Source of the DNA: Pseudomonadota bacterium
Lineage (GTDB): Bacteria > Desulfobacterota > Desulfobacteria > Desulfobacterales > Desulfolunaceae
DNA length: 38,184 nucleotides
Assembly: GCA_018818835.1 (NCBI GenBank)
Contig: JAHIRD010000034.1
Location: forward strand, 1-38,184
Reading direction: 5' to 3'
The notes under the pieces: generated by a model
Database searches by the model: none
What the model was told of the DNA's origin: nothing
What the model saw: the letters and a program-made list of their open reading frames with translations, nothing else
Program-made: the position numbers and the translations under genes
In this document: in pieces, positions 34,401 to 38,184 of the stretch
How positions within the stretch are numbered: position 1 is the first letter of the stretch
How the letters are laid out: each line of letters starts with the position of its first letter

Positions 34401-36603
34401 TCTTGAGCGGACTGTCCATCAGCTGCTTAAGCGTGATTTCAAACGGCCTCAAAATATCGTCCCATTCCCGGATATATTCCTTAAAAGAAAACAGGCTTTC
34501 CGAAAGCTGTTTTCCTTTTAGGTGATAAATAGCAACCGTTTCATCCGGAACCGTCAGGTTTTCCAAAAGCCCTCGGACATACCGGGCGGTAAAGGAACAA
34601 GGCCTGAGAATCGTTTGTGTCACAGGATCTAAAAAGGCGATTCGGGGACGGCCCAAGGTGATGTCTGCCTCCGTCTTTTTACCGGATAGAAATGCCAGGA
34701 CCATTTCACAGGGGATCATTCCGGATAGGGCCAAGGCCGTCCATACACCGCTGTTACATCCTTCGCCCCTTATCCATTCAGGATAAAATCCACTTGTTTC
34801 AAAAAAGGATTTTAAAAAGGCGTAACCCACCATAAAACGGTATAGTTTACGACGGTTGACGGGCCATTTCTTTTTATGAAAATCCTGCAGGGCTCTCTGG
34901 GAACCCTGGATTTTTTCCAGCAGGATTTCCATCTGACCGAGTTCCTTCGCGACAAACCCTTCACCCAACAAGGGCTGAATATCCTGCCAGCCCATCCAGT
35001 CATATTCTCCCACGCGTAAGGGAAACGTTGTTTTTCGGGTGTTGGAAAAACAATGGGGGGCATGGTTCAACAGCTTTCGTAATTCGTCATGGCTGCCTAT
35101 CAAACCACCGAAGCGATGGTCAAAGGACTCCCTGCCGGTGGCAAGGGTTTTAGCCAGATCACCAAGGGAATACAACGCGTATCCTTCGGTATTAACAAAA
35201 TTCCGCCATCGTTCAATCAGGTCGGCCAGGGATGATTCGGATTTTGCACTCAGTAGAAAAGGATAGGATGGGGACGATAATTCGTGTTTCACCGGACGAT
35301 ATACGTGTTGTTCCAAAACCACATGGGCGTTGACGCCGCCGCCTCCAAAGGCGCTGACACCTGCCCGCAAGGGGAATGACGTGGTCCAGTTTTCAAGACC
35401 CTTGGCCAGGGTAAACGGGGAATCATCAAAATGAATGACCGGATTCACGGTCTTACAATTCAGGCTGGAGGCGATCTGTTGGTGCTTCATCATCAACAGA
35501 ACTTTGATCAATCCCGCCATCCCGGCAACACTTTCCGTATGCCCGATATTCGTCTTTACGGAACCTATTTTGCAATAATTCTTTTTATCGGTATGCTTTT
35601 TAAAGAAGCGCGTCAAGGCCTCTATCTCTATGGGATCACCAAGAGCCGTGCCCGTACCGTGTGCTTCGATGTAGCTTACGGTTTCAGGGCTGATATGTGC
35701 ATCGTGGTATGCCTGTGTAATCACATCACACTGGGCCCTGACAGCCGGAGTGGTCACTGTCCCTTCACTGGCTGTATAATTAACCGCCGATCCCTTGATA
35801 ATTCCGTGAATATGATTTCCTGCCTTTAGGGCATCTTCAAGCCGCTGCAAAAGCACAACACCAATGCCGTCACCCGGAACATAGCCATTGGCGTCTTTGT
35901 CAAAGGTCTTACATTGCCCATCCGGGCTGAGAAGCCGCATTTTTGAAAAGGACACATATTTGAACGGATGTAAATTCAAACTGACTGCACCCGCAAAGAC
36001 ATAGTCCGTATCATGGGCCAAAAGAGCCTGTTTTGCCTGGTGAACAGCCACAAGGGAGGATGCGCATGCGGCATCCAGGGAGCAGCTGATTCCGGAAAGA
36101 CCCAAGGTGTATGAAATTCTATTGGCCAACATGAACCCGTAGCTTCCAAATGCGTTATAGGTATCCGCAGGTATCTGGGGATGCCCTGCAAGGTTCAGGT
36201 GATCCATGGCCATGGCTCCGACATAGACCGACGTTCGCTTGTCTTGCAGTTCAGCCTGATGTATGCCGGAGTCTTCCATGCAATGCCAGGTCTCTTCCAG
36301 CAACAGGCGCTGCTGGGGGTCCATGGCCTCGGTTTCCTTGTTCGAGATATGAAAAAACGGATTGTCAAAGGCATCCACATCGCCCACAAGCCCGCACCAC
36401 TTGCTGACACTCCTGTTCGGCTCATGACGGTCTTTATGGTAATACCTTTGAATATCCCAGCGGTCCGGCGTGATCTCCCGGATGGAATTGACGCCGTTTT
36501 TAATATTCTCCCAGAAGGCATGGTAATCCCCGGCATCCGGGAAGCGGCAGGCCATGCCGACAATGGCGATGTCCTTGTTTTCGGTCTGTGTTTTTTTCCT
36601 CAT
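28483..36603 (-). CDS. PKS1: two-module synthase with C-terminal acyltransferase
   Basis: This 2,706-residue protein runs KS (Cys near 179 in DAACASSL; HGTGT and NIGH intact), a 400-residue region with an AT-like remnant (GEGCNSG near 614, no nucleophilic Ser), and ACP (DFGFDSI near 987). It continues with KS (ETACSSSL near 1252, intact), KR (IAGGCSSIG near 1943, catalytic Tyr near 2088 in SNYASANAF), ACP (GVNSL near 2234) and a full AT. The AT has FPGLGDHYPG, GLSLGEY with Ser near 2476, and GFHS near 2574, a pattern closer to malonyl- than methylmalonyl-specific ATs. It is the only intact AT in the window and sits after the last ACP, not between KS and ACP. No loading domain precedes the first KS. 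PKS2 begins 16 bases after the stop. Confidence 0.92.
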   Translation of the reverse strand: MRKKTQTENKDIAIVGMACRFPDAGDYHAFWENIKNGVNSIREITPDRWDIQRYYHKDRHEPNRSVSKWCGLVGDVDAFDNPFFHISNKETEAMDPQQRLLLEETWHCMEDSGIHQAELQDKRTSVYVGAMAMDHLNLAGHPQIPADTYNAFGSYGFMLANRISYTLGLSGISCSLDAACASSLVAVHQAKQALLAHDTDYVFAGAVSLNLHPFKYVSFSKMRLLSPDGQCKTFDKDANGYVPGDGIGVVLLQRLEDALKAGNHIHGIIKGSAVNYTASEGTVTTPAVRAQCDVITQAYHDAHISPETVSYIEAHGTGTALGDPIEIEALTRFFKKHTDKKNYCKIGSVKTNIGHTESVAGMAGLIKVLLMMKHQQIASSLNCKTVNPVIHFDDSPFTLAKGLENWTTSFPLRAGVSAFGGGGVNAHVVLEQHVYRPVKHELSSPSYPFLLSAKSESSLADLIERWRNFVNTEGYALYSLGDLAKTLATGRESFDHRFGGLIGSHDELRKLLNHAPHCFSNTRKTTFPLRVGEYDWMGWQDIQPLLGEGFVAKELGQMEILLEKIQGSQRALQDFHKKKWPVNRRKLYRFMVGYAFLKSFFETSGFYPEWIRGEGCNSGVWTALALSGMIPCEMVLAFLSGKKTEADITLGRPRIAFLDPVTQTILRPCSFTARYVRGLLENLTVPDETVAIYHLKGKQLSESLFSFKEYIREWDDILRPFEITLKQLMDSPLKKETYLFAVIMAHCIRKLNRTWHFTEATYEASPEFYELVNLVTDHVMSPETLVELFVNEQPEYEAAAASLDQNRKNGSLHSHYSLLMHQPFEAIPNIPAWLKQYENTPVSSSPNSSCIDFGKFTGTPEGCSVNINMDNDPGAILENLMLSLWLNGVDIEFKGIYPPGTFQKLALPVYPFQKITHPMPGTQVHGEIKCQIPEALHPVETDIAEKSLDESLDHALMALLISKASGILNVNPEHMDCDSELGDFGFDSITWADFADQLNELWDLELSPALFFEYSTIREVARYLVTLHGERLAEYFTIQVKTERYLPDSQDTQENLPVQDTQASRLAQTSPEPSTSDNQPLRPGPIAVIGMSGTFPLSDDVDAFWKNLVQGKDCIREVPKDRWDWTRIQTDDDLDRDTIKWGGFIDDVAAFDPLFFGISPKEAELMDPQQRLLMMHVWKAMEDAGYASGNLAGTPTAIFVGTDHTGYGERIIGPNQSIDSVTSMGLLPSMGPNRMSWFLDLHGPSEPVETACSSSLVAIHKALAAIRDGLCDMAFAGGINSMTTPTRHISFGKAGMLSRDGRCKTFSHNADGYVRGEGAGMLLLKRLDLAESDGDPIHGLLLSSAVNHGGRSHSPTAPNPKAQADLLVSAYRRAGIDPGTVGYMEAHGTGTALGDPVEINALKTAFDTLYRDAGKPEALEPHCGLGSVKTNIGHLELAAGIAGVIKVLLQMKHKTRVKSLHCDTVNPYITLEKSPFYIQRDTGPWPSLEDGNGNDLPRRAGVSSFGFGGVNAHVVMEEYTGPAVWESELIGIPILQPVLIPLSAKTGEQLNTHAWQLIRAIKTGKFTDRVLSSMAYTLQTGRDAMAERLVIIAGSVRELADKLKTFIDHQGHPHPAKVEGLYRGRIKADKELLSLFESDDDVHKALDAWIDKGKLEKLAILWTRGGDVDWNRLYDGARPRRIHLPTYPFARERYLKSVVSPCTSRRDDSFQPIIYQPVWKPEPLAENHGLKQAKSQKSVVMIVYHSEVKALRDALANVHLNDELIEIRIGDDVSSVKARIASLKTIDRIYFLGGIQPDVTDTHDLKTMEQTQETGVLSLFRFVQSLIQRDMDKPVDMIIVTGNVYPVLVTDRLVPYGGSLAGLAKVAASEYPDKLKLICVDVNPSDDMISSLARQITLETGDPDGRAIAIRGGKRYVRRVEPLVIPWEKTRCFRQHGVYLIAGGCSSIGLALGIYLAEQVQANLILCGRTAYTDLRADQKNKINQIRSKGSDLIYIQGDLADPARMDAVVKESLSRFGCIHGVIHGATVRKDRRLGDMDETDFREALTSKIFGSVVLHHALKGLPLDFMLFFSSVSGSFYGLQGQSNYASANAFLDSFALYLDRIKDYPVSVITCGNTDLGAHASSPVLSAQGIVNIRPEELWEAITCILSGDARHVIALKGDDCFLKAVGVETQSRTKDSFSRMTGRPSGNPGTSGDPEGLTKDYIKGVLADVTGLSPSRIKDNLILGAYGVNSLMSKVLLTRLEKVFGLLPATLFFQYKTVRELSSYFMTSHTARLMEILGDDGATSHAVDIPASPPSSGPNQEPLIESASVEEPINQREKKKDFVDSLTDTDVERLLKGLRDREQKAQGKSGHVPLVRPLTFMFPGLGDHYPGMGTRLYQTEKTFHDIIDRCCNYVQPLLDRDLKEILFAKEHPVEPLDNPQTAFTPLFKPKEKVPDHILDRALFAHPAVFTVEYAMARLWMDKGVRPQAMIGLSLGEYTAACLAGVLSLEDTLRILVKRAQLIETLPQGAMLATLLSEEELRPLLGEGLDIGVIGAPHSCMASGDLGAILALEKTLEGMEKVFKRMPVDRGFHSRQMAPVKAEFIRFLETISFHAPTIPYLSNVTGTWIKDEQATGPDYWFEHLCSTVRFAQGMNLLLKDKDRLFLEVGPGSGLSSFVLQHPEGTHLSERSVMQTLPNHNRAGNHFENDILQRVREAMGSDA

Positions 36604-36662
36604 ATCCGATTCTCTAAACCTTTGTTTTGGGAGACTTGGTCGGGGAATAAATAGGTTGTCAT
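36600..36662 (-). CDS. 20-codon leader ORF coupled to PKS1
   Basis: A short reading frame starts at ATG 36662 with MTTYLFPDQV and ends NRI. AAGGAAG lies six bases before the start, a better site than any in front of PKS1. Its TGA stop overlaps the PKS1 ATG as ATGA. Ribosomes finishing it would be placed directly on the PKS1 start. It is probably a translational-coupling leader and not a functional protein. No terminator or codon run typical of attenuation was seen. Confidence 0.55.
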   Translation of the reverse strand: MTTYLFPDQVSQNKGLENRI

Positions 36663-36798
36663 AGGATGCTTCCTTAAATAGGATTCACTTTTTCATAAAA
36701 ATGAATTGAAAATCATAATTCTGTCATTCGCTGTAATAACGCTGCCCCAGAGTGATGGCATTCGTTTATCGCCGTTTAAAAAGCGCGAATAATGGAGA

Positions 36799-36818
36799 AG
36801 GCCCTCATGCAAGGGCCT
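36799..36818. other. Perfect 7-bp hairpin in the divergent region
   Basis: AGGCCCT (36799-36805) and AGGGCCT (36812-36818) form a GC-rich stem around a 6-base loop. Neither strand follows it with a clear T-run, so it is not a typical intrinsic terminator. It may be part of a transcribed leader of PKS1 or a protein-binding site. Confidence 0.45.
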
Positions 36819-37005
36819 ATTGATTGGCTGGGGCGAAGAAGGCAGTAGTTAGTGCCCAGGCAAAGACCTTTTACGACGCCACAAAACAAAACCGACATCT
36901 TTTCAATTTTTCAGAGTTAACTTTTCTTTTAGATAGGTTCAAAGCAAAATGATATCAGGTATCGAATCAACGATTTGGTATTAATATTGCCATTATAAAT
37001 TAACT

Positions 37006-37036
37006 TGGACAAAATGGATACCTACTTTTTTAAAAT
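37006..37036 (+). promoter_or_regulatory. Possible promoter of the PPTase gene
   Basis: TGGACA (37006-37011) and TAAAAT (37031-37036) each match the sigma-70 hexamers at five of six positions, with a slightly long 19-base spacer. A transcript from here would have an untranslated leader of about 130 bases before ATG 37171. Confidence 0.3.
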
Positions 37037-37170
37037 TTCACATAACGATCTGAAAAACCAAGAATGTGTCTGTGGCTGTCACACCTTCACCCAGGTAATT
37101 TTATAAACCAAGCCTCAATCTATTTTTTATGAAAAACCATAGTCGGAATCACCAAGTTACGATATGATAA

Positions 37171-37959
37171 ATGATGACTCTATTTATTGAATCAAAGGAT
37201 AATGATATCAAAGACAGATGGAATCCCGCAACGAGCATGATGACACCGGCCACGGATGAAATCCATCTCTGGTGCGCCCATGTCAACCTGCCCCGTATTT
37301 GGTTGGACTATTTCCGGAAGGTTCTCTCGGAGGATGAAACCCTGCGTGCCGGTCGCTTTGTCAGGTCGGAGGATTACAATCGGTTTATCGTTTCACGTGG
37401 CTTGCTTCGGTATATTTTAGGACGTTACCTGAATACGCCTCCCGGCGATATCCGCTTTGAATACAATCCTTTCGGAAAGCCGGAATGTGCCGATACACAT
37501 CATGAAAATCCCCTTTGTTTTAATGTTTCCCATTCAGGTGACCGGGTGTTATATGGAATTAGCAATCAACGTCACATTGGTGTAGATATTGAAAAGATCT
37601 GTTTCATGGAAAATCAGGATGAGATCGTCAATCGGTTTTTTAGTCAACAAGAAATTGAGGATTATAAAAGGCTCCCGGAGTCACTTAGAAGAGAAGCATT
37701 TTTCAATTGTTGGACACGTAAGGAGTCCTATATAAAATCCTGGGGCAAAGGAATGTCAATTGAGTTAAATACCTTTTCTGTATCTGTTCGCTCGAACATG
37801 ACAGAAGAATCGATTCTATTGAACGATACGGATGGGAGAAGTGAACACCACATGACTATCCGTTCAATTCCATCCGTGGACGGCTATGTCGGAGCCGTCG
37901 CCGTCGAAGGAAAAAACCTGACTTATCGATTTTGGAATTGGGAATTCCCCATGTCATAG
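37171..37959 (+). CDS. Sfp-type 4-prime-phosphopantetheinyl transferase
   Basis: This 262-residue enzyme should move phosphopantetheine from CoA to the Ser of the PKS carrier domains and the free ACP. The family motifs are FNVSHSGD (about 117), IGVDIEK (about 136) and FFNCWTRKESYIKSWGKG (about 178), with the Mg-binding acidic residues present. It is transcribed away from PKS1. The first ATG (37171) lacks a good ribosome site. A start at ATG 37237 or 37240 (22-23 residues shorter) would still keep all motifs and is plausible. The gene ends 26 bases before the convergent glycosyltransferase fragment. Confidence 0.93.
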   Translation: MMTLFIESKDNDIKDRWNPATSMMTPATDEIHLWCAHVNLPRIWLDYFRKVLSEDETLRAGRFVRSEDYNRFIVSRGLLRYILGRYLNTPPGDIRFEYNPFGKPECADTHHENPLCFNVSHSGDRVLYGISNQRHIGVDIEKICFMENQDEIVNRFFSQQEIEDYKRLPESLRREAFFNCWTRKESYIKSWGKGMSIELNTFSVSVRSNMTEESILLNDTDGRSEHHMTIRSIPSVDGYVGAVAVEGKNLTYRFWNWEFPMS

Positions 37960-37985
37960 CCATCGTTATACGTTTTACGAATACA

Positions 37986-38184
37986 TCAGGGATAAAGGGC
38001 CGCAAGTTTGTCCGGGGAAACACCGGCATGATAGAGGCCAAGGATCAGCCAGTTTCGAAGGGTGCAGGATAACATACCTTCCCTGTGCCAGCGTCGTGCC
38101 GACGTGTCCACCTTGTCCGGGAAAATATGGATGCGGCCCCCGACGTGTTTCAGCTGCTTCATAAACTCTAAATCTTCCATCACG
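37986..38184 (-). pseudogene. Glycosyltransferase family 2 C-terminal fragment (TIGR04283-like)
   Basis: The frame encodes MEDLEFMKQLK, then DTSARRWHREG and a hydrophobic tail ending LAALYP. This is the normal C-terminus of TIGR04283-type glycosyltransferases, complete to the stop at 37986. It runs off the right end of the window. Because 38049-38184 equals 1-136, the upstream continuation visible in the left copy is broken at position 169. If the molecule is circular, this is a 5-prime-truncated pseudogene. If not, the right copy could belong to an intact gene beyond the window. Confidence 0.75.
38049..38184. repeat. 136-bp exact terminal direct repeat, right copy
   Basis: Identical base for base to 1-136; see the left copy. 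The right copy is attached to the natural 3-prime end of the glycosyltransferase frame, whereas the left copy is attached to its broken upstream side. Confidence 0.97.

Larger units (their letters stand above)
36663..37170. promoter_or_regulatory. Divergent intergenic region between PKS1 and the PPTase gene
   Basis: This 508-base region should hold the promoters of the minus-strand biosynthetic train and of the PPTase gene. It contains a small inverted repeat TTCAT-aaaa-ATGAA (36692-36705), a possible operator; the hairpin at 36799-36818; and a 13-base match (36869-36881) to the palindromic element at 2071-2222. I found no convincing sigma-70 promoter for PKS1. No ORF of interest is present. 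Confidence 0.5.

Noticed and set aside
36799-36818. Hairpin as an intrinsic terminator
   Set aside because: No T-run follows on either strand, and it lies upstream of both divergent genes, where a terminator would be out of place.
1-38184. CRISPR arrays, tRNA or rRNA genes, insertion sequences, plasmid replication genes
   Set aside because: I looked for regularly spaced repeats, RNA gene hallmarks, transposase or Rep motifs and saw none.

Overview
This 38.2 kb window is a compact natural-product locus. It looks like one from a marine or sediment deltaproteobacterium (Desulfobacterota, perhaps Desulfobacteraceae). The taxonomic guess rests on moderate GC content, deltaproteobacterial-style palindromic repeats of the 'ctcgtaaaaagtc' type, and a fragment of a TIGR04283-like glycosyltransferase. 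It is an inference, not a demonstrated fact. The first and last 136 bases are identical (1-136 = 38049-38184), so the sequence is either circular (38,048 bp), a collapsed tandem duplication, or a contig with an assembly overlap.

Layout. At the left is a broken glycosyltransferase fragment, an AT-rich non-coding stretch (169-544) and a plus-strand B12-type radical SAM gene (545-2029). A palindromic repeat (2071-2222) separates it from a long minus-strand gene train that runs from 36.6 kb down to 2.2 kb. In order of transcription the train holds: a 20-codon leader ORF; PKS1 (KS-[AT remnant]-ACP-KS-KR-ACP-AT); PKS2 (KS0-ACP-KS-ACP-KS-DH-KR-ACP-KS-[DH scar]-ACP-KS0-ACP); PKS3 (carbamoyltransferase-KS-ACP-TE); a 47-residue peptide gene; a PqqD/RRE protein; an asparagine-synthetase-like cyclase; an HPr-kinase-like protein; a sulfotransferase; and an FkbK/J/I/H-type set for hydroxymalonyl-ACP. 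At the right, a divergent Sfp-type phosphopantetheinyl transferase is followed by the second copy of the glycosyltransferase 3-prime end.

How the genes could work together (inference). The PPTase activates the eight PKS carrier domains and the free ACP. FkbH/I/J/K homologues, without an FkbG methyltransferase, would supply hydroxymalonyl-ACP. The only AT with an intact nucleophile sits at the C-terminus of PKS1, so it must serve modules lacking their own AT, as in trans-AT systems. The chain ends on PKS3, which carries an N-terminal carbamoyltransferase and a C-terminal thioesterase. A sulfotransferase offers further tailoring.

The most striking feature is a lasso-peptide-like cassette placed between the PKS and the extender-unit genes: precursor A, RRE B1, cyclase-like C and an HPr-like kinase. 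The precursor gene (9484-9627) is very short, has a good ribosome binding site and overlaps the RRE gene by ATGA. Its C-terminus contains LSSGSGADGNGRTS, with Asp at position 8, and ends in Ser, the residue phosphorylated by paeninodin-type kinases. No B2 leader peptidase, transporter or regulator is visible. Together these point to a possible polyketide/RiPP hybrid locus that is carbamoylated, sulfated and perhaps phosphorylated.
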